Of a stretch of DNA of 64,000 nt, positions 53,394-62,600 are shown in pieces (position 1 is the stretch's first letter; each line of letters opens with the position of its first letter). This stretch comes from Lachnospiraceae bacterium (GTDB lineage Bacteria > Bacillota > Clostridia > Lachnospirales > Lachnospiraceae). The DNA lies in the NCBI GenBank assembly GCA_009911195.1, contig QXWV01000002.1, positions 175,447 through 239,446 of the forward strand. The letters are read 5' to 3'. Made by a program: the position numbers and the translations under genes. The notes beneath the pieces are model-generated. The model was not told where the DNA came from. It ran no database searches and worked only from the letters and a program-made list of their open reading frames with translations.

Positions 53394-54565
53394 ATGAAAG
53401 CAAAAACAAAAAATATCTACATAATGTACGCCATTGCGCTTTTGCAGGGTATGGTATTCTATGGCCCCATTGCCACTTTGTACCGCCAGGCAAAAGGCGT
53501 TTCCGTTTTTCAGATTACGCTTATTGAAAGCATCTCCCTCGCCCTGTGCCTTTTATTGGAATTCCCCTGGGGTATCCTTGCGGATAAGATAGGCTATAAA
53601 AGGACTATCCTTATTTGCAATATCCTATACTTTCTCTCTAAAATTGTCTTCTGGCAGGCCGAAGGCTTCCCCTCCTTCCTTTTAGAACGCATTATGCTCA
53701 GCGTTATCATTGCCGGTTTATCCGGCGTTGACACCGCTTTACTTTACCTTTCCTGCAACGGGCAAGGTAAGCAAGATGCCGGCCTTAAAAACAGCCAGCA
53801 AGTTTTCGGCATATACAATAGCCTGCAGACAGCCGGCCTGCTGGCTGCCGCCTTCTTATTTTCTTTCTCATTAAAGATAATTATGAACTGGCCGCTTTCC
53901 TTACTGTCATCAGTTATGGAGTCGCTGCCCTGCTGACCTGCGCCCTTGCCGAAACCGCACCGCCGCAAGCTGGACGCCCTGCTCATGGTTTTCTTTTACT
54001 TATCAAAAATACTTTGGCCGATAAGCATCTTCTTTTATTCTTAATCGGTGTTGCGCTGCTTAACGAAACGCACCAAACCATTACCGTATTTTTAAACCAG
54101 CTTCAATATGTAAAATGCGGGCTTTCCCCCTCCGCTATAGGTTATATCTATATCCTTGTCACCATCTTCGGCTTATGCGGCATCTTCTCCTATCGCATCA
54201 CAAAAAAAATAGGCAGCACGCGCACCGCCGCTCTTCTGTTTTCCATTGCCGCCATAGCCTGCATCCTTCTGGCTTTCACCAGCCATGCCTTTCTTTCCGT
54301 TCTGGCCATTCTTGCCCTCCGCGTCGCCCATAGCCTCTTCCAGCCTCTCCAGGAAGAGCTGCAAAACCGGCAAATCACCGCCGCAGACCGTGCTACCGCC
54401 CTGAGCATCAATGCCGTCATCATCGACAGCATCGGCGTAGCAACCAACATCGCTTTCGGCAGCCTCGCCCAGTATAGCCTGCCCCTCTCCCTCCTTTTTG
54501 GGGCCACTTTGTGCGTCTTGGGTATTTTCCTGCTAAAATATGCCATCTTTAGATGGCGGTTTTAG
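53394..54565 (+). pseudogene. MFS transporter, frameshifted
   Basis: The first 160 residues (IALLQGMVFYGPIATLYRQ, LLLEFPWGILADKIGYKRT) are the N-terminal half of a major facilitator superfamily permease. The frame then shifts at the A-run 53873-53875 and stops at 53936. The other frame continues without a stop to 54565: DNYELAAFLTVISYGVAALL, then NETHQTITVFLNQLQYVKCG and SYRITKKIGSTRTAAL. One extra A would give a normal protein of about 390 residues with twelve helices. The substrate cannot be told; no drug-resistance signature was recognised. AAAGGA lies near the ATG. It could be a recent mutation or a sequencing error in a homopolymer. Confidence 0.85.
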
Positions 54566-54569
54566 GAAG

Positions 54570-54611
54570 CATGGGTCAAAGGCTCTGCCCGCTGCGCCGC
54601 CCATGAAATTT
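54570..54611. repeat. Copy 2 of a 42-nt dispersed intergenic element
   Basis: The segment matches 6957-6998 at 35 of 42 positions. It begins 5 nt after the MFS stop codon. CATGGG at the left end pairs fully with CCCATG at 54600-54605. A separate hairpin GCCATCT-TT-AGATGGC (54542-54557) overlaps the end of the MFS coding sequence just before it. Confidence 0.55.
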
Positions 54612-54639
54612 GATTTCCGTAATCACACAAAAGAAAGAA

Positions 54640-54668
54640 TTGTAATCTTCCCCGCCATCCATTATACT
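54640..54668 (+). promoter_or_regulatory. Putative sigma-A promoter of the membrane protein gene
   Basis: TTGTAA (54640-54645), a 17-nt spacer and TATACT (54663-54668) lie about 100 nt before the ATG at 54766. Confidence 0.6.
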
Positions 54669-54690
54669 AAAATAAAACACAATCCCATCC

Positions 54691-54740
54691 CCCTGTGCTA
54701 CGTACAGCACATGGGCAGCCTGCGGCTCAAAATCCGCAGG
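54691..54740 (+). other. Two hairpins in the mRNA leader of the membrane protein gene
   Basis: TGTGCT-ACGTAC-AGCACA (within 54691-54715) and CCTGCGG...CCGCAGG (54719-54740) lie between the promoter and the ribosome-binding site. The second ends about 10 nt before AAAGG, so folding could affect translation. Confidence 0.55.
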
Positions 54741-54765
54741 TTGAGAGAAAGGCATGGTTATTATT

Positions 54766-56043
54766 ATGATAAAAAAAGCAAACTCTTTCCTATACACCTT
54801 CCGCCATGAACTTCTTATTTTTTCCCTCCTTTTTTTTACCTTGCTTTGCCAGCTTCCCGATGAGCTTCATGGTTGGAACAGCGCATGGTATGCTATGGAT
54901 TATTCCCTGGGATTCGATTCCCGCCTCTTCATCGGCTCCCTCCTGCATATTTTTTACCCGGATTTCCTCCCTGCGAAGGCCGCTTATACTTTCGTATTCC
55001 TTTCCCTCGTCTTGCTTTTGCTTATGCTTTCTTATATCCTCGGTTTCGCCCTCCGCCAGACTGAAATGACCCTGGCAGGGCATCCTTTTGCCAAAACAAC
55101 ATTGGAAAAGTATTCCCAGGCGGGCAAAGGACTTTTGCTCCTGATTTCCTTATATCTCCTTTGCCCAGGTTCTCCCTCCTACCTTTGGACTTCTGAGAAT
55201 ATAGGGCGGTTCGACGCTTATCTCCTTTTGGTAACTTTGGCTGCCATCATCTGCTGTTTCCATATCTCTTCCTCCTGGCTACGGCTTATTTTGATTACTC
55301 TGGCAAGCCTTATTGCCCTCAGCATCCATCAGGCTTTTTTGTTCCTCTTTTTCCCACTGCTCCTCACTTTATACTTTATTGCTGCCGGCGGAACGAAAAT
55401 GTCAAAGCTCCATATGGTATCCACCTGCGCTGCCATCGCAGTTATTGGGATAGTGTTTTTATATTTCCAGTTCTTCTCCCATATCCGCATACCTTCCTGT
55501 GAAGAACTAATTTCCCTGCTTTCTTCGCGCACCGACCTGCCTATTAACGAAGTTGCCCTGAATTATGAATACTTCTCTACCGTTGCCCAGTCCTCCTCCG
55601 ATTTAGTTCTTAATCTGCTAAAGGAGCGCATACGCTATGGGCTTGTTACCCTTTTCCTTCTTTCCCCTCTGGCAATACTTTATCTCTACGTCTGGTTTCA
55701 TATTCTGAAAGCAGCATCCAAAAAAGAAAGATGGTTTTATACCCTCCTTCTGCTTAGCCATCTGAGCTTTATCCCTGCATTCCTGCTGACTATTGACTGG
55801 GGACGCTGGTTTGGCGCTTTTCTCACCATGCAAGTCTTGCAGATTATAATCCTGGCCGCAAAAAAGGATGTTCCGGCTTTATCCTCCCTCCATGCATTGG
55901 GAGGAGCTTTCCGCAAACACCCTTATGTTTTCATTGCCGCCGGTATTTGGGTTGGCTCGCTCCACAAATTCCAGGCAACCCTTCTCCCCGACGCTCCTGT
56001 ATTTTTTACTTCCCTTTATAAAATTTACCGGCTGTTCTTTTAA
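54766..56043 (+). CDS. Polytopic membrane protein of unknown function
   Basis: I do not recognise a named family. The 425-residue protein has about ten membrane segments and small loops. The first loop has HGWNSAWYAMDYSLGFDSRLFIGSL, with two aspartates near a membrane face, reminiscent of GT-C or polymerase-like proteins of polysaccharide loci. Later conserved-looking pieces are SIHQAFLFLFFPL and LTIDWGRWFGAF. It could be a GT-C-type transferase or a polymerase, but this is not supported beyond topology and position. The ATG at 54766 is preferred over an in-frame ATG at 54754; the leader is of type C. It converges on a UGM-like gene. Confidence 0.7.
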   Translation: MIKKANSFLYTFRHELLIFSLLFFTLLCQLPDELHGWNSAWYAMDYSLGFDSRLFIGSLLHIFYPDFLPAKAAYTFVFLSLVLLLLMLSYILGFALRQTEMTLAGHPFAKTTLEKYSQAGKGLLLLISLYLLCPGSPSYLWTSENIGRFDAYLLLVTLAAIICCFHISSSWLRLILITLASLIALSIHQAFLFLFFPLLLTLYFIAAGGTKMSKLHMVSTCAAIAVIGIVFLYFQFFSHIRIPSCEELISLLSSRTDLPINEVALNYEYFSTVAQSSSDLVLNLLKERIRYGLVTLFLLSPLAILYLYVWFHILKAASKKERWFYTLLLLSHLSFIPAFLLTIDWGRWFGAFLTMQVLQIIILAAKKDVPALSSLHALGGAFRKHPYVFIAAGIWVGSLHKFQATLLPDAPVFFTSLYKIYRLFF

Positions 56044-56060
56044 TTGACAAAACACAGTTT

Positions 56061-57272
56061 CTATCCCATCAGCTCCCCAGCCAGCTTCATTGCCAGTTCC
56101 ACTACCAGGTCGGAATTATAATGCTCATGCTCACCCCATCTTCCCAGGCCATAAATCCCCATCGTTTCCGCCCAGCCTAACAGCCTTTCCATTATCCGGG
56201 GCTTATCACATGTATTCAAAGGATAGGCAAACTCGTTCATATAGCGGAATCTTCCCTGGTCAGGCTCTACCCTTTCCTTATTGGTCTCCGTCCAATATCC
56301 ATTTGCCCCCGGACAAAAATTATGCCTTACCAATATCCTGTGATAAGAAATCTCCCGTTTTGGATAATAAATCCAATGGGCCAATGTATCCAGCCTTTCA
56401 GGAAAATACTCTATCTGGGTAGCGCTATGCTTTAGCCCTTTTATATCCTGCCACAGCTCCTTTGGCATCCCGGGAATTTCTTCCCATTCCGCCCACGGAA
56501 CCGTAGTCACTATTTTTTCCCCTTCATATGCCTCCCCATCCTGACAATATACTCTATGCCGAAGGGCATCCAGCTTTTTCACGGCGCTATCCGGCACAAA
56601 CCTTTCTTCCACCGCTTCCTGCATGCGACGCCACAGCTCCCCGAACCCATATTTTTTGGGATAATAGAACTGGGCATGTCCGGGCTGCTTCCCATAGGCA
56701 CGTTTTTCTTCGCAGCTTCTCCTCGTTTCTTCATAGGAAACATTGGGGAGCTTATTCAGCCAGTAAGTTCCAAGAATATTTAAATTCGCCCCGAACATTT
56801 TTTCATTATAAGGGAGCATATAATCTTCTGCAATCCGCTTTCCAAGCTTCCAGTAAATCCAGTCCACAAATTCCTCCGGCATTTTTTCTCCCCGGTTGCA
56901 GCCTGCTTCCGCTATGGAATCCAAATACTCTTTCTGCCTGCCGGAATCCATCTGCCAGATGTTCGCCTCAAAAGGATGGCCTATATAGCCGCCGGCGAAG
57001 GATATCCGTGAATCCCTTTCATATTTGTTCCATTCCTCTTCCGGCATAAAGCCGAATAAAAACCGGTTGACCCCAGGTCTGCGCACATCCAGGAAATGCC
57101 CGCCCCCGATATCCAAAGGCGCCCCGTCCACATCTGCACTCCGGCAAAGCCCTCCGGCTTCCTTTTCCTTTTCCAGTATAAGGAAAGAATCTTCCCCGTT
57201 CTGTTTTAAATAATTGGCAAAAGACAAGCCCGCTGCCCCTGCGCCTAAAATCAAATATTTTACCTTTTCCAT
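56061..57272 (-). CDS. UDP-galactopyranose mutase-like FAD oxidoreductase
   Basis: The 403-residue flavoprotein has the FAD-binding LILGAGAAGLSFANYL, EAGGLCRS, LDIGGGHFLDV and a C-terminal GRWGEHEHYNSDL motif. The overall pattern is that of the UGM/protoporphyrinogen-oxidase-like group. The classical UGM is about 370 residues and has a more typical GAGLSG start, so this may act on a different sugar nucleotide or lipid-linked sugar. It overlaps the stop of the gtrA-like gene (TAATG), so the two are coupled, linking a flavoprotein with a lipid-linked-sugar flippase. AAGGA precedes the ATG. Confidence 0.8.
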   Translation of the reverse strand: MEKVKYLILGAGAAGLSFANYLKQNGEDSFLILEKEKEAGGLCRSADVDGAPLDIGGGHFLDVRRPGVNRFLFGFMPEEEWNKYERDSRISFAGGYIGHPFEANIWQMDSGRQKEYLDSIAEAGCNRGEKMPEEFVDWIYWKLGKRIAEDYMLPYNEKMFGANLNILGTYWLNKLPNVSYEETRRSCEEKRAYGKQPGHAQFYYPKKYGFGELWRRMQEAVEERFVPDSAVKKLDALRHRVYCQDGEAYEGEKIVTTVPWAEWEEIPGMPKELWQDIKGLKHSATQIEYFPERLDTLAHWIYYPKREISYHRILVRHNFCPGANGYWTETNKERVEPDQGRFRYMNEFAYPLNTCDKPRIMERLLGWAETMGIYGLGRWGEHEHYNSDLVVELAMKLAGELMG

Positions 57273-57733
57273 TATTCCTTCTCTTTCCCGCCTTTTGCAA
57301 ACACAAAAAATTTCTGGCCTAAAAAGTTAAAAATGATAAACAGCCCCATTCCCACCAGAATCGCCACATTTTCTTCCACCTCAATAGCCTCCATGTGGAT
57401 AAATTCTCCTATTTTCTGGGAATACCCCGTGAAATATTGGGTCATTATTTTCCTTACCAACGGTTTGGCTATTCCATAAGCCATCAAATAACATACTACC
57501 GTGTTCGCCGCAAACCGGGGCGCAGAGCGCCAGTTATCCCCCTCCACATGGAACGTCAGCTTCTTATTTGCAAAATATGAGAAAATGCTTCCAATCACAT
57601 AAGAAGTTCCGCTGGCTACCCAGTAATTCCAATGCCATATATTATAAAACACCATAATCAGCACAAAGCCTAATAACGTATTGAAAACCCCTATCATACT
57701 AAAATGCAGTACTTCATGAAATAATTTCTTCAT
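57272..57733 (-). CDS. GtrA family membrane protein
   Basis: GtrA proteins have four membrane helices and are thought to flip polyprenyl-phosphate sugars to the outer face. The 153-residue protein shows family features HFSMIGVFNTLLGFVLIMVFYN, YVIGSIFSYFANKKLTF and an ending FIIFNFLGQKFFVFAKG. It would supply outward-facing donors to the GT-C-type proteins in this locus. A possible weak type B leader lies upstream at 57749-57767. It is coupled to the UGM-like gene by a stop-start overlap. Confidence 0.9.
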   Translation of the reverse strand: MKKLFHEVLHFSMIGVFNTLLGFVLIMVFYNIWHWNYWVASGTSYVIGSIFSYFANKKLTFHVEGDNWRSAPRFAANTVVCYLMAYGIAKPLVRKIMTQYFTGYSQKIGEFIHMEAIEVEENVAILVGMGLFIIFNFLGQKFFVFAKGGKEKE

Positions 57734-57835
57734 GGGCGAGGCCCCCTTTCTCCTGCTTCAGTTCCGTAAATTTCGCCCTTAGAGGATATCAGGCAATGTC
57801 CGGTATCGCCCTTAGGATTTTGCTGTTTCCATTTA

Positions 57836-59329
57836 TCAATGCCCTGTCAGAATCAGCCAAATAAATTGGGCATTGGAAAACATATAACGTTTTAGCAGCC
57901 TCTTAGGGTCCTGAATCAACCGGTAGAGCCACTCCAGATAAAATTCCTGCATCCACTTCGGTGCCCTTTTCGACGTTCCGGCATGAAAATCAAAAGCTGC
58001 CCCTACCCCCAGCATGATTGCATTGATTTTCCCCTGGTGCTCATACATCCACCGCTCCTGTTTCGGAGCCCCTAAGCCCACCCAGACAAAATCCGGCTTC
58101 GTCGCATTTATCATATCCACAATCTGTTCATCCTCTTTCTTGGTCATTTTCCTGAAAGGGGGGGAATATACCCCGGCAATATTCAGCTTCGGATAACGCT
58201 GCCGAATATTTTTTTCCAGAAAGCCCAGCGTTGTCTCCGTGCTTCCATAGAAATAGTGGCTATACCCTTCTTTTTCCGAAATGCGCAATATCTCCGGCAT
58301 CAAGTCCGGTCCGGCTACACGCTGCGCTGCTTTGTATCCCCTAAGCCTGCAAATAAGGGAAAGCGGCTTCCCGTCCGGCACAGCAATTACCGCATTATTC
58401 TGCACTTCCTTATAAGAAGCATCGTTATAAGCCATCACAGTTGTATGCACATTGGACACGCACACATACTCCCCACGGATTCTTTCCAGATTTTTCGTTA
58501 AATAATAACAGACCGACTTCATATTCGTTACCGCAATATCCACCCCTAAAATATTGCAGGATTCCGGCATAACATAATTCGTCCGTTTCCTGTATTTCCA
58601 AAAGATAGGAAATATTTCCAAATCATCCAGCAGATACCGCCTGTACAGCCTTCTCGGTTCCTTAAGCAGGCGGTACAGCCATTCCAGCCCAGCGTAGCTA
58701 ATCCATCTTGGCGCCCGTTTTACCACACCTGCTTCAAAATCTATAGTCGCACCAATATGAAGCGTCAGAGGAACATGAAGAAGGTCTTTATACTTATAAT
58801 AAAATTTCTCCTGCTTGGGCGTACCAAGGCCAATGCAGAGGATATCCGGCTTCGCTTTATTAATTTTATGGATAATGTCCGAAATCTCCTCAGCATCATT
58901 TTCAAAAGTATAGCTGGGGGAATATACCCCCGCAATCTGCAAATGATTATACTTTTCCATCAAGTTTATGGCCGCCTTTTGAGCCACCCCTTCCGCCGCC
59001 CCAAGAAGAAATATGGACAGCCCTTCCTTTGCCGCCATCTTACAAACCTCCGGAAAATAATCCGAGCCTGATATTTTTTCCTTTATCGGATTTGCCAGCA
59101 GCCTGGACATCCATATCAACGGTTTCCCATCCGTCAGGATTAAATCCGCCCCTTCATAAATTTCACGGAATAAATGGTCATGTTCTATTTTTACGATATG
59201 GTCTACATTCGGCGTCACTACATAGCTTTTGCCGCCCTTTTGTACCAACCGCTTCGCTTCTTCCACCGCTTCTGCCATCGTCAGGTTATCCACATGCGTG
59301 TTCAAAAATCTCATTCTTTTATCACTCAT
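57836..59329 (-). CDS. Tandem WecG/TagA/CpsF glycosyltransferase fusion
   Basis: The 497-residue protein is two WecG/TagA-type (GT26) enzymes joined head to tail, each about 245 residues, the normal length of one enzyme. Domain 1 (1-245) has VTPNVDHIVK, the catalytic LTDGKPL (Asp67), GVYSPSY and IGLGTPKQE. Domain 2 (256-497) has VSNVHTTVMA, VPDGKPLS (Asp319), GVYSPPF and VGLGAPKQE. Both end in EWLYRL plus a basic tail thought to contact the membrane. TagA-like enzymes add ManNAc or similar to a lipid-linked first sugar. Both halves appear active, so two successive transfers are possible. ATG 59329 has GGGG 9 nt upstream and is preferred over TTG 59335. Confidence 0.92.
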   Translation of the reverse strand: MSDKRMRFLNTHVDNLTMAEAVEEAKRLVQKGGKSYVVTPNVDHIVKIEHDHLFREIYEGADLILTDGKPLIWMSRLLANPIKEKISGSDYFPEVCKMAAKEGLSIFLLGAAEGVAQKAAINLMEKYNHLQIAGVYSPSYTFENDAEEISDIIHKINKAKPDILCIGLGTPKQEKFYYKYKDLLHVPLTLHIGATIDFEAGVVKRAPRWISYAGLEWLYRLLKEPRRLYRRYLLDDLEIFPIFWKYRKRTNYVMPESCNILGVDIAVTNMKSVCYYLTKNLERIRGEYVCVSNVHTTVMAYNDASYKEVQNNAVIAVPDGKPLSLICRLRGYKAAQRVAGPDLMPEILRISEKEGYSHYFYGSTETTLGFLEKNIRQRYPKLNIAGVYSPPFRKMTKKEDEQIVDMINATKPDFVWVGLGAPKQERWMYEHQGKINAIMLGVGAAFDFHAGTSKRAPKWMQEFYLEWLYRLIQDPKRLLKRYMFSNAQFIWLILTGH

Positions 59330-59378
59330 AACCAAAAACCCCTGTTCTTTTCCGTACCAAATATCTATTTCATGTCAT

Positions 59379-59417
59379 GTATTATAATACTTTACCATTA
59401 ATGCGGCTTTTTTTCAA
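59379..59417 (-). promoter_or_regulatory. Promoter region of the tandem WecG gene with a 12-bp palindrome
   Basis: On the minus strand TTGAAA (59417-59412) and TAAAGT (59394-59389) are 17 nt apart. A second candidate -10, TATAAT, lies inside the perfect palindrome GTATTATAATAC (59379-59390), which could be an operator. Confidence 0.45.
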
Positions 59418-59465
59418 ACTTTTTCTGGTAGTTGGCATGGAAACAATTTCTATAGTATCCACTCA

Positions 59466-59495
59466 TTGACATAGTACCTGTTTATCATATATGAT
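59466..59495 (+). promoter_or_regulatory. Strong putative promoter of the surface glucosaminidase gene
   Basis: A consensus TTGACA (59466-59471), an 18-nt spacer and TATGAT (59490-59495) lie about 115 nt before the ATG at 59610. The 280-nt gap between the divergent genes contains no other gene. Confidence 0.7.
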
Positions 59496-59609
59496 TAGCT
59501 AAGGCCAATGGACGTACCTTCTTAAATTGCTGTAATCCATATTTCACTAAACAGCAGCGCAAGGCCGATACCAAGCATAACTTTTATAAATATAAATAGG
59601 AGAATACGA

Positions 59610-62600
59610 ATGAAAAATAACCTCCCAAACTATAATTCCAGACAATTCCTACGAAGCAGAAAGAAAATTTTTTCCCTTTCTATGGCTTTGTTTACCGCAT
59701 TTGTTTCCCTTGGGGGAAATTGCTTTTCCATCCAGGCCGCTACCCCTGTTGACACAGCAGCAGAGGCAGCGGTTTCAGCGCCCGATACGGGAGCAAGTTC
59801 TGATAGTGCTGTCTCCATCATCACCTCCATAGAGCCGCTCTCGGCCCAGGATGCTAGCCAGTCCTTTGATGATAAGCCGGCCTTGGAAGAAGTGCAGTCT
59901 CTGTTTCCCCAGGAGCTCTCCGTCTACTTGGACGGGGCTGCTTCGCCTACCCTGATTCCCGTCACGTGGGAATGCAGTGATGACTATGAAAATACCGAAT
60001 TCGATGTATATGATTTCGCTCCTGTTTGGGATAAAACCCTTTATTCCCTTTCACCTGCCCTCGATGCATTTACGGACATCCCTTACATAACCGTAAGTGT
60101 ACAGCAGGCATTGTCCACGGTTCGCCTGATTGAGCCTGCCGAAGCCAAAAAAAACCTGGCCAGTTTAGCAAGCAATAAAAATATCTATGCCCTTGTATAT
60201 CTTTGCGATTCCTATGAAGTAAAGCAGCAGCCTGGAAAAAGTGCCCCTGCATCCGCAACAGTTTTCTCTGGCCAATCCGTCCAGATTACAGGTGTGGAAG
60301 AAGATTCCCTGTATAACATCTGGTATCAGGTACAGTTCAATATCGGAACTGCTGTTTACAACGGTTATATTGAAAGGGAAAATTTGGCATGTTCCGATGA
60401 AAATTTGCTCCTGTGGGAAGACCAAAACATCACCAGCCAAACGTATCGCATGTTGGACTCCGCCGCGTCTGGCATTCCGGCGGATATCCAGCACTTTCCT
60501 GTCTCCTATCAGACCGGCCTTCTGAACTTAAAGGCACAACACCCCAATTGGATATTTGTGTGCCTGGATACAGGCATCGACTGGCAGACTGCCGTTCAGG
60601 AGGAAAACAAGAATGCCAGAAGCCTCATTTCCTCCAGCTCCAATATTGCGTGGAAAAAAGCGCCTTATGATAATGCATGGTCTTATCCCACCGATGGCAT
60701 TCTGGCTTACTATATGGACCCCCGCAACTTTTTAACGGATAAACATATCTTTCAATTTGAATTTTTGAACTATAATGCAAACTACCATACTGAAAGTGCT
60801 GTACAGGCATTGTTAAACGGCACTTTTATGTCCGGAGCCATTCCTGGCGATGCCCAAGGGCAGACCTATGTCCAGGCTTTCTGTAGGATTGCACAACAAC
60901 TCAATGTCAGCCCATTCCATCTTGCTTCCCGTGTGCGGCAGGAACAAGGCGATGGCAAGTCCCCTTTGATTTCCGGCACTTATCCCTCCTATCCCGGAGT
61001 ATATAATTACTTTAATATCGGGGCTACAGGTAAAGGTAATACGGAAGTTATCGAAAACGGCCTTAAAAAAGCAGCAAACTATGGCTGGACCACCCGTTAC
61101 CTTTCTTTGGAAGGCGGCTCCAACATTATTTCCAAAGATTATATCCAAAAGGGGCAGGGCACTTTATATCTTCAGAAATTTAACGTAAGCAAGATGTCGC
61201 CTTCCGGTTTATACCAGCACCAATATATGCAGAACATTGCTGCCCCCTCTTCCGAAGCTGTTTCGGTAAAAAAGGGGTATGCGGAAGCCGGTTCCCTGGA
61301 TAACCCTTTTGTGTTCTCCATACCTGTATATAATAACATGCCTTCTGCCCCCTGTGCCCAGCCAGCCGCTTTAAAGGAAGTAACCTTAAGCAAAACAGCG
61401 CTTTCTTTAAAGGCCGATGCATCCGCCGTCCTCACCGCTTTCATTGACGGAAAGGCCGCCGATGCGTCCGCTGTAGCCTTTAGCAGTTCCGATGCCAAGG
61501 TAGCTTCTGTTTCTGCTGACGGAACGGTGACCGCCCTTTCCGCCGGCACTGCCGTAATTAGCTGTACGGTATCCGGAGGCACTACGGCTTCCTGCACGGT
61601 AACCGTAACAAAAATTGACCCGGCCTATACCATTCCGGTTCCCCAGGCCGTTCCCTATTCCCCCGGCCAGACATTGGCGGACATCCCTCTGCCGTCAGGC
61701 TGGACATGGGATAACCCTACAATCGTACCTACCGTGGGCAATTTGGGATACCCGGCAACCTTTACTCCATCGGATACCGGGAAGTATAACATCATACAAA
61801 CTACCGTTGTTCCTACCATACAAAAAGGTATTCCTGGCTATACAATTCCCGCAGGGCTACAGACCGCTGCCGGCAATACATTGGCCTCCTTACGTCTGCC
61901 CGCCGGATTTGCCTGGGAATCCCCTTCTACAGTATTGCAGGAAGGTACGTTTTCCTATAACGCTTCTTACAATCCTGATGAAGCTAATTACGAGACGGTA
62001 ACCGGAATTTCCATTCCTGTTACCGTAATACCCAAAAATACTTCATGCACCGCCCACAGCTATGGTGAATGGGTTGTTTCCACTCCGGCCGGATGTACTA
62101 ACCAGGGCATACAGACCCGTTTCTGTCATTTATGTGGTGCTGTGGAGCGCTCCGATATACCCGCCCTTGGGCATCATTATGCTTCCGTTGTTACAAAAGA
62201 AGCCACGGAAACGGAAGAGGGTATACGTACCTATACTTGTTCACAGTGCGGTGATACCTATACAGAGCCTATCGCCAAGCTGCCTTCTACCCATAAGCAT
62301 AGCTATTCCTCCACAGTGGCTTCGGCAGCATCCTGCACCCAGGCAGGTGTCCTTACTTATTCCTGCCCTTGTGGGGATAGCTACACGGAACCTATTCCCG
62401 CTTTAGGGCACAGCTATACTTCCCAGATAACCAAGGAAGCTACGGAAGCGGAAGCCGGGGTACGCACTTACCTCTGCTCCAGATGCCAGGATACTTATAC
62501 AGAAGCCATCCCCAAGCTCCCTTCCAGCCATAAGCACAGCTATTCTTCCGCCGTCACAAAGCAACCCTCTTGCACGGAAAGGGGGCTGAAAACCTATTCC

